Source: Methanothermobacter tenebrarum (GTDB lineage: Archaea > Methanobacteriota > Methanobacteria > Methanobacteriales > DSM-23052). From it: a stretch of DNA of 64,000 nt. Location: assembly GCF_003264935.1 (NCBI RefSeq), contig NZ_QLOE01000004.1, positions 62,001 to 126,000 of the forward strand. The letters are read 5' to 3'. The notes beneath the pieces were generated by a model. That model did not search any database, was not told the DNA's origin, and saw nothing but the letters and a program-made list of their open reading frames with translations. Positions 9,287 through 20,565 of this stretch are shown one piece after another (the stretch's first letter is position 1; each line of letters starts with the position of its first letter). Position numbers and translations under genes: made by a program.

Positions 9287-11985
9287 CCCTCTAGGGCTGC
9301 TTCTATTAATCTTTGGGCTTCTTCTAGGACTTCATTTATTTTGTGGGTTTTGGGCCCGGCTCCTTGGGCGAGGTTTGGTCTTCCCCCTCCTCCTCCGCCG
9401 AGGATTTTTGCGAGTTCTTTTATGAGTTCGTTTACTTTGATGCCTTTTTTGATGGCCTTTTGGGATGATGCTCCCACGATTTTCCCATCATTGTTTAGGA
9501 GTATGGTTATGTCTATTTTTTTGTCTTCTGTGAGTTTTAGTGCCATTTCTTGCATTTCATCCATTTTTGCATCGACGATTTCACCTATGAATAATAGGTT
9601 GTCGATTTTCTGGGTTTTCTCTTTGAGTTTTTCTATTTTTAGGAGTGCTATTTCCTCTTTTAAACGTTTTATTTCATTTTTGAATGATTTCCATTCTTTG
9701 AAGAATCTTTCAGAGACTCTGGGAAGTTGTTCTACTGGTACTTTGAATACCTTTGAAGTTTCGATTAGTAGGCGGTTAATATTTTGTATTTGTTTTATTG
9801 CAGCTTCTCCTACTGAAAATTCGATCCTTTCAACGCCGTCTTGTATTCTTTCTGTGCGGTTGATTTTTATGGGCCCTATGTCTCCTGTCTGGGGTACATG
9901 TGTGCCTCCACATGCTTGCACGTCAATTTCGCCTATCTTTACTATTCTTATCTTGTCACCGGGTACTACTCCACCTTGGTATAATATGAAACCGTATTTT
10001 TTTTCGGCTAGGTTTCTTTCAATCCATTTGGTTTCAACTGGGATGTTCTTCATCACGTACTTGTTGGCTAGTTCTTCTATTTTTTCGATTTCATCTATTG
10101 TGATCCGCTTGTAGTGTGATAGGTCTATCCTTGATTGTTTGATGCCTTTCTGGGCTCCTGTCTGCCAAATGTGGTCTCCGAGGACTTGACGTGCTGCAGC
10201 CACTATAAGGTGTGTTGCTGTATGGTTCCTGGTTAGTGCCATTCTTCTTTCCCAGTCGATGGTTCCCTCGGCGGTTTTGTCTATAAGTTCCCTTGGGAGT
10301 TTATCTATGTTTGTTCTATGGAGTACTATGTCCCCGATTTTCTCTGCATATTCAACTTTTAATTTGTTTTTTCCTATTTTTAGTATTCCTTGGTCTGATG
10401 GTTGGCCGCCGCCTTCTGGATAGAATAGTGTCTGGTCTAGTATTATCCCGTTTTCATGTAGTCCTATTATTTTGGCTTTGAATTTTGTTTCGGTTGGCTT
10501 TTCATAGAATAATAGTTTTGTCTTGGGATAATCCAATTCTACAGGGGTTGTTTCTGCTTCTTCTTCTTTTTCATGTTTTTGGGCTACGAGTGTGTAAAAA
10601 TTGTCTGGGATTTTTAATTTGAAACTTTGGTTGTTTGATATTTCTTTCACTATCTCTGGGGGTATACCATGGGAGTCGTAGAGTCTTATGAGGGTTTTGA
10701 CTGGTATTTCCTTTTTTCCTTCTTTTTTGAAGTGGTTTATTGTCTTTTTAACTATCCTTTCACCCTTTTGGATGGTCTTTTTGTATCTTTTCTCTTCTAA
10801 TTCTATTATGTCTATTATGTGTTGGTGGTGTTTTCTTATTTCGGGGTATTGGGGTTCTAGGAAGTCTATTTGGATCTCCATTATGTCTTTTAATGATTCT
10901 TTCAATTTTAATTCGTCCAGTAGTCTGATGGTGCGTCTTATTATTAGACGTGCTAGGTATCCTTCTTTCACGTTTGATGGGATCACACCATCTGCTAGCA
11001 TGAATGCTAAACACCTTGTATGATCCGCTATTGCGTAAATGGATTCCATTGGCTTTGCTGATGCTTCGAGTTCTTTCACTGGGATGCCTAGTTTATCCGC
11101 CACCCTTTTTCTGAGGGTTTTAAGGTCTGCGTATGTTTGTATGTCCATCATACCCGCAACTTGGGCGTTTTCTTTTAATATGTTCTCGTCGACTTCTATT
11201 GATGCTAGTTCCTTTAATCTCTGGATTACTGGGCCGAAAGATGCGTCATATGCTGTTGGGGTTCCTTGTGATATCCATGCGAATCTTTCGAGTCCATAGC
11301 CTGTGTCAACGATCTTTAATGGGATTTCTTTTTTTCTGGAATCTGGTAGGATCTCGTATTGTATGAATACGAGAGTTGCGAGTTCAACACCCCTTACACA
11401 GACTTCATAGCAAGGTCCTGCGTTTCCTCCACCTTCCCACCATGATTCTATGAATGTTGCCTCTTTGGGGTTTATGCCAATGTGCTCTAAGAAATCGTGA
11501 CAGTATTTTATTGTTTCATCTTCCCAGTAGATTTGGTTTCCTGGGGAGTTGAAGGCGTGGTGGCCTCCCATGGTGAAGCAGGTTAAGTGTCTTCCTGTTC
11601 TTCCTACATTGTCTATGTCGTTTAATCTTATTGAAGGTTGGGCGACTACTAGTGGGTTTGCTGGTGGTTTAACCAACCCTGACGTTACCCATGGTTGGAA
11701 GTTGTAAATGGATGCTCCTACTAGGAATACGTCGTCTCTCCAACGTTTTGCAAGTACTGGGTATCTTTTGATGGGTTCATGTCCTCTTTCTTTGAAGAAT
11801 TGGATGAATGTGTTCTGGATCCCATATAGGTCATATTTTTTCTTTGTCGGAGGATCACCAATGAAAGTATATGGGTCGCATGGGGCGTCTCCGCATGTTT
11901 CACGTTCATCAATAGACCAGAAGTATTTACCACATAATTTGCATTTGTTTTTTTCGTATCCGAGCTTTTTTAGTTGGTGGGACAT
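9283..11985 (-). CDS. alaS: Alanyl-tRNA synthetase
   Basis: 900 residues, the archaeal length. An N-terminal C-x2-C region (CKLCGKYFW) and a class II catalytic core with PWVTSGLV, then the editing domain with HTATHL and CGGTHVP metal ligands, and a C-Ala dimerisation domain ending with a glycine-rich GGGGGGRPNLAQG stretch. It charges tRNA-Ala and hydrolyses mischarged Ser or Gly. It starts at ATG 11985, about 90 bp after the rpl12 stop, with poly-T tracts between them. Its own downstream partners overlap it (DUF39 gene by 4 bp). Confidence 0.97.
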   Translation of the reverse strand: MSHQLKKLGYEKNKCKLCGKYFWSIDERETCGDAPCDPYTFIGDPPTKKKYDLYGIQNTFIQFFKERGHEPIKRYPVLAKRWRDDVFLVGASIYNFQPWVTSGLVKPPANPLVVAQPSIRLNDIDNVGRTGRHLTCFTMGGHHAFNSPGNQIYWEDETIKYCHDFLEHIGINPKEATFIESWWEGGGNAGPCYEVCVRGVELATLVFIQYEILPDSRKKEIPLKIVDTGYGLERFAWISQGTPTAYDASFGPVIQRLKELASIEVDENILKENAQVAGMMDIQTYADLKTLRKRVADKLGIPVKELEASAKPMESIYAIADHTRCLAFMLADGVIPSNVKEGYLARLIIRRTIRLLDELKLKESLKDIMEIQIDFLEPQYPEIRKHHQHIIDIIELEEKRYKKTIQKGERIVKKTINHFKKEGKKEIPVKTLIRLYDSHGIPPEIVKEISNNQSFKLKIPDNFYTLVAQKHEKEEEAETTPVELDYPKTKLLFYEKPTETKFKAKIIGLHENGIILDQTLFYPEGGGQPSDQGILKIGKNKLKVEYAEKIGDIVLHRTNIDKLPRELIDKTAEGTIDWERRMALTRNHTATHLIVAAARQVLGDHIWQTGAQKGIKQSRIDLSHYKRITIDEIEKIEELANKYVMKNIPVETKWIERNLAEKKYGFILYQGGVVPGDKIRIVKIGEIDVQACGGTHVPQTGDIGPIKINRTERIQDGVERIEFSVGEAAIKQIQNINRLLIETSKVFKVPVEQLPRVSERFFKEWKSFKNEIKRLKEEIALLKIEKLKEKTQKIDNLLFIGEIVDAKMDEMQEMALKLTEDKKIDITILLNNDGKIVGASSQKAIKKGIKVNELIKELAKILGGGGGGRPNLAQGAGPKTHKINEVLEEAQRLIEAALEG

Positions 11986-12012
11986 GGTGATCTTTAGTGT
12001 TCTTTTTATCTT

Positions 12013-12049
12013 AAAAAAAGTAGTGTGTGAAGTTATGATATTAAAAAAA
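12013..12049 (-). terminator. Poly-T terminator after the ribosomal operon
   Basis: Two runs of seven A on the plus strand (12013-12019 and 12043-12049) read as T7 tracts on the minus strand, just downstream of the rpl12 stop and before alaS. This is the archaeal oligo-T termination pattern. Some read-through into alaS remains possible. Confidence 0.5.
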
Positions 12050-12075
12050 GGTTTTGAGGGGGGAAGAAGAATCCT

Positions 12076-12387
<312 letters not shown>

Positions 12388-12429
12388 ATGATCACCTCAG
12401 AATTATTTTATATGTTTTTATGGTAAATT

Positions 12430-13440
<1,011 letters not shown>

Positions 13441-13441
13441 T

Positions 13442-14080
13442 TTAGATCACCTTTACTGCCGGCCCCATGGTTGTCTTAATGTACATGGATTTTACTTGTT
13501 TCCTGCCCTTTTCGAGGTTACGGTCGAGTACATCAAGTATGGATTCAATGTTCTCTGTTATTTTTTCGTCGTCCATTTTTTCTGTCCCAACAGTCGTGTG
13601 AATTAGTGGCTGATCCTTTACCCTTACTTTAACTGTGTCTCTGAGCTTTTTTATGAGTGGTGCTGGGTTTGCTGTTGCTGGTATTGGTTTGGGCATTTTC
13701 TTTCTGGGTCCTAGTACTGGTCCTAGGAATCGGCCTACGAGTGGCATGAGGTCTGCTTGTGCTATGAAGAATTCGTACTCGTTGGCCACTCTCTTCGCCT
13801 TTTTACGGTTTTTTCCAAGCTCTTCTAGGTCATCTCTTGTTATCACAAGGTCTGCGCCGGCTTTTTTTGCTTGTAGGGCTAATTCTCCATCTGCGATGAC
13901 TGCTATTTTAACTTCTTTGCCGCGGCCGTGTGGTAGTGAGACTTCCTCTTCGAATCTGTTCTCTGGTTTATTCACGTCTAGGTCTTTGATGTTTATGACT
14001 ATGTCGATTGACTGTGTGAAGTTCCGCGGCTTGGATTGTTCCTTAGCCTTCTTCACCGCTTCTAGTATCTCTTGTTTCAT
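13442..14080 (-). CDS. Ribosomal protein L1
   Basis: 212-residue archaeal L1, two-domain protein of the L1 stalk that moves E-site tRNA. Recognisable are the [19 protein letters not shown]-terminal strand and [17 protein letters not shown] (near 117-133). In methanococci L1 also represses its own operon by binding a mRNA mimic of its 23S site; the 68-bp spacer before this gene could hold such an element but I cannot show one. Members of the operon flank it on both sides. Confidence 0.97.
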   Translation of the reverse strand: MKQEILEAVKKAKEQSKPRNFTQSIDIVINIKDLDVNKPENRFEEEVSLPHGRGKEVKIAVIADGELALQAKKAGADLVITRDDLEELGKNRKKAKRVANEYEFFIAQADLMPLVGRFLGPVLGPRKKMPKPIPATANPAPLIKKLRDTVKVRVKDQPLIHTTVGTEKMDDEKITENIESILDVLDRNLEKGRKQVKSMYIKTTMGPAVKVI

Positions 14081-14148
14081 TTTATTATCCTCCCAAGAAA
14101 ATAAAGTTATTGTAAAATTGAAATTTTGCCTTTTATACTATATTATAT

Positions 14149-14640
14149 TTATGGTGTGGATTCTTCTAATATCTTATCATAAGCTCCCTTGTCGATTTCT
14201 TTTTGGACTTCTCTGGGGTCTTTGCCCTCTACTGTTATACCCATGCTCACACAAGTCCCCAATATTTCTTTAACAGCTCCTTTGTAGTCTTTTGCAAGTA
14301 GTGAATCGAATTTCATCTTGGCTACTTTTAGGACTTGTTCCATGGTTAGGTCCGCGACTTTGTCCATGCCAGGATCTTCTGATCCTTTCTCAATGCCTAG
14401 TTCTGCCATTATCAGAGCTGTTGTGGGTGGTGTTCCTACTTGGATTTCAAATTCTTTGGTTTCAGTGTCTATGGTGATTTTCACGGGGACTTTCATCCCC
14501 TTGAAGTCTGTTGTCTTTTTGTTGATTTCATCGACAATTTGCATCATGTTGACTCCGTATGGTCCGAGGGCAGGGCCTAATGGCGGTCCTGGGGTGGCTT
14601 TGCCACCATCTATGAGGATCTCAATTGTCTCCTTAGCCAA
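14149..14640 (-). CDS. Ribosomal protein L11
   Basis: 163 residues. N-terminal domain with [15 protein letters not shown] (about 17-31), then the C-terminal rRNA-binding domain with [15 protein letters not shown]. It forms the GTPase-associated centre with L10/L12. It starts with TTG at 14640, next to the spt5 stop, and a GGAGG ribosome-binding site is located inside the end of spt5. Downstream a 68-bp AT-rich spacer separates it from rpl1. Confidence 0.96.
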   Translation of the reverse strand: MAKETIEILIDGGKATPGPPLGPALGPYGVNMMQIVDEINKKTTDFKGMKVPVKITIDTETKEFEIQVGTPPTTALIMAELGIEKGSEDPGMDKVADLTMEQVLKVAKMKFDSLLAKDYKGAVKEILGTCVSMGITVEGKDPREVQKEIDKGAYDKILEESTP

Positions 14641-15105
14641 TTAATCAGCCTCCTTTTGTATTATACGTATTTGGTCAGCTTTAACTGTTACAGGTATTGG
14701 CACGGCTGCTTCTATCAATTCTAGGACTACTTCTTCCCTTGATTCATTTATACGTATAACCTTTGCCCTTTCTCCTTTAAAGGGTCCTGATATAAGTTCA
14801 ACTATACTACCCTTTTTGATGGATGATATTATAGGTTCTGGTTTGAGGAACTTTCTTATTTCATCAAAGTCTATGGGTTTTTCACCATCTACTATACCCC
14901 TTAGGTGGGGCACCCTTAATGCAGGGTTCCTGATATCTAGTTTGCCCGATACTTCCACTAGTATGTATCCTTTCAGGGATTCTGGTGCTAGGATGGCGTT
15001 TATTTCCATCCCGCTTGCTTTGACTTTTCTTGCTAGCATCCTTGCCACGCTTTTTTCTTGGCCCACTGAAGTTTTTAGGGCATAGATGGCATTTTTATCT
15101 TCCAT
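14641..15105 (-). CDS. spt5: Transcription elongation factor Spt5 (NusG homologue)
   Basis: 154 residues from the ATG at 15105. The NGN domain ([18 protein letters not shown]..., then GYILVEV) is followed by a KOW domain ([20 protein letters not shown]). It binds the RNA polymerase clamp with Spt4 and couples transcription to ribosomes. A TTG at 15117 in frame would add four residues (MCIP); the ATG gives the canonical N-terminus. It lies between secE and rpl11, the arrangement shared with bacteria (secE-nusG-rplK). Confidence 0.95.
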   Translation of the reverse strand: MEDKNAIYALKTSVGQEKSVARMLARKVKASGMEINAILAPESLKGYILVEVSGKLDIRNPALRVPHLRGIVDGEKPIDFDEIRKFLKPEPIISSIKKGSIVELISGPFKGERAKVIRINESREEVVLELIEAAVPIPVTVKADQIRIIQKEAD

Positions 15106-15128
15106 TGGGATACACAACCTGATATGTT

Positions 15129-15308
15129 TTATTTACCTAGGATTTGTGTCAGGAGCGTGATTATGAGGCCTATTACTCCGATTATGATTATGCCTATTCC
15201 TGTGACCTTGGCTACGGTAAAGTATTCTTCTCTGTCTGGTTTCTTTGAAACCTTTAGGACTCTCCTTGATTTTTCTATAAACTCTAGAATAGATTTTTTA
15301 TAACCCAT
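15129..15308 (-). CDS. secE: Protein translocase SecE / Sec61-gamma subunit
   Basis: A 59-residue gene. Translation gives an N-terminal amphipathic helix ([20 protein letters not shown]) and one C-terminal membrane helix ([20 protein letters not shown]), the exact plan of archaeal SecE. It clamps the SecY channel. Start ATG is at 15308 and stop TAA at 15129. It lies directly before spt5, as in nearly all prokaryotes, and has its own promoter upstream (TTTATAAG on the minus strand). Confidence 0.95.
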   Translation of the reverse strand: MGYKKSILEFIEKSRRVLKVSKKPDREEYFTVAKVTGIGIIIIGVIGLIITLLTQILGK

Positions 15309-15389
15309 GATTATCCCTACTCCGTAGATGGGTTAAAAAAGAGGATTGAAAATTCTATGATATTATAGTATATTATTTTTTTGGGGGGA

Positions 15390-15408
15390 CTTATAAATTC
15401 TTCGCTAC
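15390..15408 (-). promoter_or_regulatory. Promoter of the secE-spt5-ribosomal protein operon
   Basis: On the minus strand GCGAAGAA followed by TTTATAAG (15390-15397) looks like a BRE/TATA pair. It would start transcription near 15365, some 55 nt before the secE ATG. It sits between the ftsZ stop and secE, so the ribosomal genes can be transcribed apart from ftsZ. Confidence 0.55.
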
Positions 15409-15425
15409 CAGTTTAAAATAGTGGT

Positions 15426-16556
15426 TTAGAATACGCCATCTATAAATTCTTCTAGTGCCGAATCATCAATGGACTTCTTCTCTTTTTTCCTTTCGCTTAT
15501 GATCTCCTTTTCGGTTGGGGAACCGTAAATGTATGGGGATTTTACTCCTGCGACTATTATGGTTGTTCTTACCATGTTTTGGAGTTCATCTTGTATTTGG
15601 GCTCCCCAGATTATGTTTGCGTCTGGGTCTAATTCTTCTGCGACTACCTGGACTATGTTCTCGGCTTCCTGTAATGTGAGGTCTGAGCTTCCTGCTATGT
15701 TTATAAGGGCGCCTTTACCATTGGATATGTCGATATCGAGCAGTGGACTGTTAAGGGCTTCATGGACCGATTCTAATGCCCTGTCTCCTGATTCTGATTC
15801 GCCCATTCCTATTATCGCCATCCCCGAACCTTTCATTATACTTTTAACATCTGAGAGGTCTAGGCTGACAAGGGCTGGTTTCGTGATTAGTTCTGTTATA
15901 CCTTTAACTGCTCGGCCTAGGATTTCGTCAGCAACCATAAATGCTTTGTTTATAGGTAGGTTGGGTGCAACTTCTAGGAGTTTATCATTGGGGATAACAA
16001 TAACGGTGTCAGCAGCGTTCTGGAGCTTTTCCAAGCCCATCTCCGCGTTTTCCCTCCTTTTAAGCCCCTCTGCACTGAATGGTAATGTTACTACTGCAAT
16101 TGTCAGGGCTCCTATCTTCCTTGATAACTTACATATTATTGGCGCCGAACCAGTGCCTGTACCCCCGCCGAGGCCGCAGGTCACAAATACCATGTCTGCT
16201 CCTTCAAGTTCTCTTCTTATCTCGTCTTCGCTTTCCTCTGCACATTCTTCCCCAATTTCTGGGATGCCACCAGCTCCGAGACCATTGCATATACTTTTCC
16301 CTATTAGGAGTTTACGGGAAGAGATGGTATAATAGAGATCTTGTGCATCAGTGTTGATGGCTATGGTCTTCGCTCCTTCTATTCCTATCTCGTTTAAGCG
16401 GGTTATGGTATTATTCCCCGCCCCGCCAGTACCTACGACGTATATTTTCGCCCTGCTTTCTTTTATTAGCTCTTTAAGGTCTTCGTCTATTTTTGTAGGA
16501 GCTGGCTTTCTATTTTTTACATTGCCCTCTTTTATTGCTTCGTTAATAAATTTCAA
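15426..16556 (-). CDS. ftsZ: Cell division GTPase FtsZ
   Basis: 376 residues. Tubulin signature GGGTGTG is present in [13 protein letters not shown] (near 129-141), preceded by VGTGGAGNN (near 41-49) and followed by NDKLLEV and the C-terminal domain. It polymerises into the division ring. It starts with TTG at 16556 after a GGGGGT element. The N-terminal 30 residues are charged linker-like. It heads the ftsZ-secE-spt5 order and has a promoter candidate in the 313-bp region upstream. Confidence 0.96.
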   Translation of the reverse strand: MKFINEAIKEGNVKNRKPAPTKIDEDLKELIKESRAKIYVVGTGGAGNNTITRLNEIGIEGAKTIAINTDAQDLYYTISSRKLLIGKSICNGLGAGGIPEIGEECAEESEDEIRRELEGADMVFVTCGLGGGTGTGSAPIICKLSRKIGALTIAVVTLPFSAEGLKRRENAEMGLEKLQNAADTVIVIPNDKLLEVAPNLPINKAFMVADEILGRAVKGITELITKPALVSLDLSDVKSIMKGSGMAIIGMGESESGDRALESVHEALNSPLLDIDISNGKGALINIAGSSDLTLQEAENIVQVVAEELDPDANIIWGAQIQDELQNMVRTTIIVAGVKSPYIYGSPTEKEIISERKKEKKSIDDSALEEFIDGVF

Positions 16557-16869
16557 TTGTTACCCCCACATAAGGTTTTTTTGGAGATCCAGTCTTGATT
16601 ATGGGATGCCCATTTACCTAAGACGGGATGAGAGGGATTATATGATTTCAACTCAACTTGTGGGTGAATGTTATATTATTTGCCCTACTTGGTGGTGAAG
16701 CCTTTCTCATCAATTTTAATTATAACTGTTTATTTTTAATGTAGGTATATATAACTTTAACGTTATTCTATTTTTTCCATCTGATTCAAGGATTGCTACT
16801 CATACTCCATCTTATGAATTTCCATGAGCAAAGGTTTATAGTATCCAACTTTAGAAGTTAAAGAATGGT
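16557..16869. other. 313-bp gene-free region upstream of ftsZ
   Basis: No conserved ORF is visible on either strand. On the minus strand a GTTATATATACC element (about 16745-16756) and an AATATAAC element (about 16672-16679) are TATA-box candidates for ftsZ; the former implies a leader of about 170 nt. The only short ORFs are about 20 codons and unsupported. A longer structured leader cannot be excluded. Confidence 0.4.
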
Positions 16870-17433
16870 TTAGGGGCGGGGTATTGCGATTATTTCATGT
16901 ATTCTAAGGTCGAAAACATTGTTCATATGTGCTGGTGAAACGACTAGGGCCGTGTCAACCCCCTGTGCAGTGCCACCAATTGCTATGATCTCTCTATCCA
17001 TGGGTATGAGACCTGCATCAGCAGCCATTATAGTGATCTCGACGCAAACCTTGAATCCTTGAGAGACCATGCGGAGGGTTTCAGCCATTATCTCAACTGG
17101 TGTGACACCACCAAATCTGTTGGAGATCCCCCTGCCAACACCACTTAATGCATGGGATCCTGCGTACACCTTTACACCCTTGTTTGTCAATTCATCCTTT
17201 ATCTTAGGGTCCATTTCTAATTTTCCCTTTTCTTTGAAACCTGCATGGTGGGTGATACACACGATATCCGCATCACTTAATATATCCGATAATTTGAGGG
17301 CTGTCCTACCAGAAACGGATGCAACAATTATATTCTTTATGTCAAGTTCCTCTGACCTCTCTTTAACAAGTTTTAATAATTTATCAGTATTTTCTGGGCC
17401 CGGGGTCTCAAAATAGCATATACCCTTTATCAT
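16870..17433 (-). CDS. Pyruvate kinase alpha/beta-domain protein
   Basis: About 187 residues, corresponding only to the C-terminal regulatory (alpha/beta) domain of pyruvate kinase without the barrel. Recognisable parts are [16 protein letters not shown] (near 38-53), ITHHAGF and the terminal [12 protein letters not shown]. Stand-alone versions occur widely in archaea; their role is not established. The ATG at 17433 is preferred to that at 17445 since GGTGAT lies 4 nt before it. It is divergent from comA. Confidence 0.82.
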   Translation of the reverse strand: MIKGICYFETPGPENTDKLLKLVKERSEELDIKNIIVASVSGRTALKLSDILSDADIVCITHHAGFKEKGKLEMDPKIKDELTNKGVKVYAGSHALSGVGRGISNRFGGVTPVEIMAETLRMVSQGFKVCVEITIMAADAGLIPMDREIIAIGGTAQGVDTALVVSPAHMNNVFDLRIHEIIAIPRP

Positions 17434-17529
17434 AGAAATCACCATAATTTTATATTAGACAAGTTATATTATTTAATCCACCTAGCATATGACCATCCCC
17501 TTCAACCCATGACGATAAGGTGAAGTATA

Positions 17530-18306
17530 ATGCATGCCTTTAATTTTTTAGCACCAGCCAGGATAAGAGAACAATATAATACTGGTATTACCATGATGTT
17601 AGATAAGGGTTTAGGCCCCCGTATGGTAGAGGATTTCTTAGAGATAGCTGGTGAACATTTAGATTTTGTAAAATTTGGATGGGGTATTATAAGCTTATGT
17701 GATAGAGATATTATAAAAGAAAAAATCAGGATTTATAGGGATTATGGGGTTGAAGCACACCCTGGGGGCACACTTTTTGAGATAGCATATATCCAAGGTA
17801 AATTAGAGGAATATTTTCATGAAGCTGAAAAGCTCGGCTTCAAATACCTTGAAATATCAGATGGCTCAATAGACTTGCCAAGGCAGGAGAAAACCAGGGT
17901 AATAGAGAATACAATAGATCATGGATTTAAAGTGATCTCAGAAGTTGGTAAAAAAGATCCAAGGAATGATAAAATAATAAGTCTCAAGGAAAGGGTAGAA
18001 CATGTGAAACATGATCTTAGAGCAGGTGCTGAAAAGGTTTTGATAGAAGCTAGAGAAAGTGGCCAGAACATTGGAGTATATGATGAGAAAGGTAATGTTA
18101 AAGAAGATGAAGTTGAATACCTTATAGAGCATTTACCAGCGGAAAAGTTGATATGGGAAGCTCCACAAAAAAATCAACAAGTTTATTTCATCCTAAAAAT
18201 AGGACCCAATGCCAACCTTGGTAACATACCACCAGAAGATGTTATTTCCCTTGAAAGCATGCGAAGAGGGCTTAGAGGGGATACTTTAGGAAAGGTGAAG
18301 CTCTAA
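17530..18306 (+). CDS. comA: Phosphosulfolactate synthase ComA (coenzyme M biosynthesis)
   Basis: 258-residue TIM-barrel enzyme that adds sulfite to phosphoenolpyruvate, the first step of coenzyme M synthesis in class I methanogens. Motifs include [16 protein letters not shown] (near 18-33), [10 protein letters not shown] (near 44), [10 protein letters not shown] (near 75) and [14 protein letters not shown]. An AAGGTGA ribosome-binding site precedes the ATG. Its last base overlaps the start of the ABC ATPase gene (TAATG), so this essential methanogenesis gene leads the following four-gene group. Confidence 0.95.
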   Translation: MHAFNFLAPARIREQYNTGITMMLDKGLGPRMVEDFLEIAGEHLDFVKFGWGIISLCDRDIIKEKIRIYRDYGVEAHPGGTLFEIAYIQGKLEEYFHEAEKLGFKYLEISDGSIDLPRQEKTRVIENTIDHGFKVISEVGKKDPRNDKIISLKERVEHVKHDLRAGAEKVLIEARESGQNIGVYDEKGNVKEDEVEYLIEHLPAEKLIWEAPQKNQQVYFILKIGPNANLGNIPPEDVISLESMRRGLRGDTLGKVKL

Positions 18307-19082
18307 TGATAAAAAAGGTGACAATATTAGGCGGCTATGACAAATTTGGGAAAAAAGAACCCGTCAGAAGAGTTGATATAAACAGGGGTGAAATATTCGG
18401 TGTAGTAGGCCCCACAGGTAGCGGTAAAAGTTCACTAATAGCTGATATTGAACAATTAGCCCAAAGGGATACCTTTTCCAGGAGAAAAATACTCGTAAAT
18501 GATAAAGAGCCAACATACGAAGACCGTACCAACCCACGTAAGAAGATGGTGGCCCAATTATCACAGAACATGAACTTCTTGGCTGACATGACAGTAGGCG
18601 AATTCTTGACACTCCATGCTAAATGTAGAGGCGCTCACAAATCATGCGTAAACAAGGTTATAGAATTGGCTAACACATTAACAGGCGAACCCATAAAAAA
18701 GAGCCATGATCTGACAATATTAAGTGGGGGACAATCAAGGGCCCTTATGGTAGCTGATGTGGCTATAATAAGTGATTCTCCGATAGTGCTAATCGACGAG
18801 ATAGAAAATGCTGGTATAAGGAAACATGAGGCGTTAGAGGTTCTTTCAGGGCATGGTAAGATTGTTATGGTAGTCACCCATGACCCTATCCTCGCCTTGA
18901 TGACGGATAAAAGGATTGTCATGAAAAATGGTGGCATGCAAAAAATAGTTACAACCACACCCCATGAAAAGGAACTCTCAAAAGAACTTAGCAAGATAGA
19001 CGATCTACTCCTCAACTTGCGGGACAAGGTAAGACATGGTGAAATCATAGAGAATATACAACTTAAGGGTTTAACTAGCTAG
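18306..19082 (+). CDS. Orphan ABC-type ATPase, part of a putative cofactor-assembly cluster
   Basis: 258 residues with one ABC ATPase domain: Walker A GPTGSGKS (35-42), an LSGGQ signature, Walker B VLIDE and a switch histidine in VTHD. No membrane subunit is encoded nearby, so it is probably a soluble ABC protein instead of a transporter part. It differs from the twin-domain component A2 of methyl-CoM reductase activation by having only one cassette. The N-terminus ([15 protein letters not shown]) is not typical of known importers. Overlap with comA and the next genes implies one transcript. I do not recognise its exact function. Confidence 0.8.
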   Translation: MIKKVTILGGYDKFGKKEPVRRVDINRGEIFGVVGPTGSGKSSLIADIEQLAQRDTFSRRKILVNDKEPTYEDRTNPRKKMVAQLSQNMNFLADMTVGEFLTLHAKCRGAHKSCVNKVIELANTLTGEPIKKSHDLTILSGGQSRALMVADVAIISDSPIVLIDEIENAGIRKHEALEVLSGHGKIVMVVTHDPILALMTDKRIVMKNGGMQKIVTTTPHEKELSKELSKIDDLLLNLRDKVRHGEIIENIQLKGLTS

Positions 19083-19100
19083 TGGAGGGTTGAAATAAGG

Positions 19101-19802
19101 ATGAGAATGGTTATAGTAGCAGGGACTCCTGGTTCTGGGAAGACAGCAGTCCTAGTTCACGTTTTAAAAAGTCTTATGAGAGATGATTTCACAGCATCAG
19201 TTGTTAAAATTGATTGCCTTTACACTGACGATGATAGAAAATTCAAAAAAATAGGCGTACCAACCCTTGTAGGCCTATCAATGGACATGTGCCCAGACCA
19301 TTATGCGATATACAACATAGAAGACATGATAAAATGGGCGCAAGAGAACAATTCAGACTTTCTTATAGTAGAAACTGCTGGCTTATGTCATAGATGTGCA
19401 CCATATACAAAAAATTGTCTAGGTGTATGTGTTATAGATGCCACAAGCGGGCCTAACACACCATTAAAGGTTGGTCCGTTCCTTTCAACAGCGGATATTG
19501 TGGTGGTGACCAAAGGGGATATGATATCACAGGCGGAACGTGAAATATTCAGGGAAAGAATACTCGAAGTAAACCCTAATGCCAAGATAATAGAAGCTAA
19601 TGGGTTAAGCGGCCAAGGATGCTTAGAATTGGCAGAGGAGATGGTTAAAAGCCCAGAAGTTTCCCTTGAAAGCGAAAAACTCAGACACTCTGCCCCACTT
19701 GCAGTATGCACATTATGTGTGGGTGAAACAAGGGTTAACAAGAAACATCATAGGGGGATACTTCGAAGAATAGATGGATTCCAAACATATCAAGGAGAAT
19801 AA
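19101..19802 (+). CDS. G3E-type (HypB/CobW-like) GTPase with cysteine motifs
   Basis: 233 residues. P-loop GTPGSGKT at 8-15 and a TKGD specificity motif (near 138) place it in the SIMIBI/G3E class that includes HypB, UreG and CobW metal-insertion GTPases. Unusual features are cysteine clusters GLCHRC, KNCLGVC (near 94-110) and a C-terminal CTLCVGE (near 209) followed by a KKHHRG stretch, which may bind metal or an Fe-S cluster. It is not hypB itself, which usually has a His-rich N-terminus. It lies 18 bp after the ABC ATPase and before an Fe-S protein; a metallocofactor maturation role is inferred. Confidence 0.8.
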   Translation: MRMVIVAGTPGSGKTAVLVHVLKSLMRDDFTASVVKIDCLYTDDDRKFKKIGVPTLVGLSMDMCPDHYAIYNIEDMIKWAQENNSDFLIVETAGLCHRCAPYTKNCLGVCVIDATSGPNTPLKVGPFLSTADIVVVTKGDMISQAEREIFRERILEVNPNAKIIEANGLSGQGCLELAEEMVKSPEVSLESEKLRHSAPLAVCTLCVGETRVNKKHHRGILRRIDGFQTYQGE

Positions 19803-19878
19803 AATCGAACGACGGAATTCACATTCCAAGCTTTCAAAAAAAGAGAGAGAGTTTGTATCTTTTTGTTGAGAGGTTTTT

Positions 19879-20559
19879 ATGATGATGGAAAAAAGATCGG
19901 TTAAAGAAGAGATTATTTCATCCCTCCCAGGTTTCAATTGTGGTATATGTGGTTATGCAAGATGTGACGAATTTGCAGGCGCCCTAATAAGGGGACATGC
20001 TAAACTCGAAGACTGCAGATTCTTATACCAGGAGATTTTCACAAAAAACCTTGAAGAACTTCAAAGGTTACTCAAAGAGGAGAAAATAATACCTGAGGAG
20101 AAAGTGATAACTGGTCTACTAGATGATTATGAGGCCGATTTCATATTGAAGCCACTCCCAAGTGAAAGTTCTTGTCGTGAAATACTTTACCCCTTCACAA
20201 ATGAAGAACTTAACATAGGGGAAGTAATCCGTTACAGACCCCTTGGTTGTCCCATAACCCATTTTGCGAAGATAATAGATGAAAATCATGGGCTTATCAC
20301 TGTTCATATAGTGGGTCCATGTCATAGGCTTGATAAGGATTTTGAATTCAAAGAGATTGGTATATGTCTTGTTAGTGGATTTGAGGGTATAATAGAGGGG
20401 AGATTACCTTCTGTAGGCGAAACTGTCCGTTTCATACCCCATCATTGTATGATGCAGAAGGTACATTCTGGGGTCATAGTACAATTGGAGGGTGAAAGGG
20501 CCCTTATAGAGGGGATTGATTTGAAGGTGTGGGCTCCCCCTATAAAATTGGGAAGATGA
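19879..20559 (+). CDS. 4Fe-4S domain protein of the same cluster
   Basis: 226 residues. The N-terminus has [18 protein letters not shown] with C21, C24 and C29 and a later cysteine in EDCRF, the CxxCx4C...C plan of the 4Fe-4S domain seen in RnfB and the corrinoid Fe-S protein. The rest is unfamiliar but conserved-looking, with [16 protein letters not shown] and IPHHCMM that could provide extra ligands. An electron-delivery or cluster-donor role for the ABC ATPase/G3E pair is a reasonable inference. GAGAGG precedes the ATG. It ends 6 bp before the CofE homologue. Confidence 0.75.
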   Translation: MMMEKRSVKEEIISSLPGFNCGICGYARCDEFAGALIRGHAKLEDCRFLYQEIFTKNLEELQRLLKEEKIIPEEKVITGLLDDYEADFILKPLPSESSCREILYPFTNEELNIGEVIRYRPLGCPITHFAKIIDENHGLITVHIVGPCHRLDKDFEFKEIGICLVSGFEGIIEGRLPSVGETVRFIPHHCMMQKVHSGVIVQLEGERALIEGIDLKVWAPPIKLGR

Positions 20560-20565
20560 TCCTCC

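Noticed and set aside
9209-10114. 301-codon frame antisense to alaS
   Set aside because: The peptide is low-complexity Ser/Phe/Ile sequence typical of the complement of a Lys/Glu-rich gene.
13470-13490. TGTACA inside rpl1 as a TrpY site
   Set aside because: It lies within coding sequence with no promoter context; such hexamers are expected by chance (another lies in hypC).
18306-19082. Component A2 (AtwA) of methyl-CoM reductase activation
   Set aside because: AtwA has two ATPase cassettes in about 530 residues; this protein has one in 258.
19101-19802. HypB hydrogenase nickel-insertion protein
   Set aside because: The cysteine pattern and the C-terminal region differ, and the gene is not with other hyp genes; kept as a G3E GTPase of unknown target.
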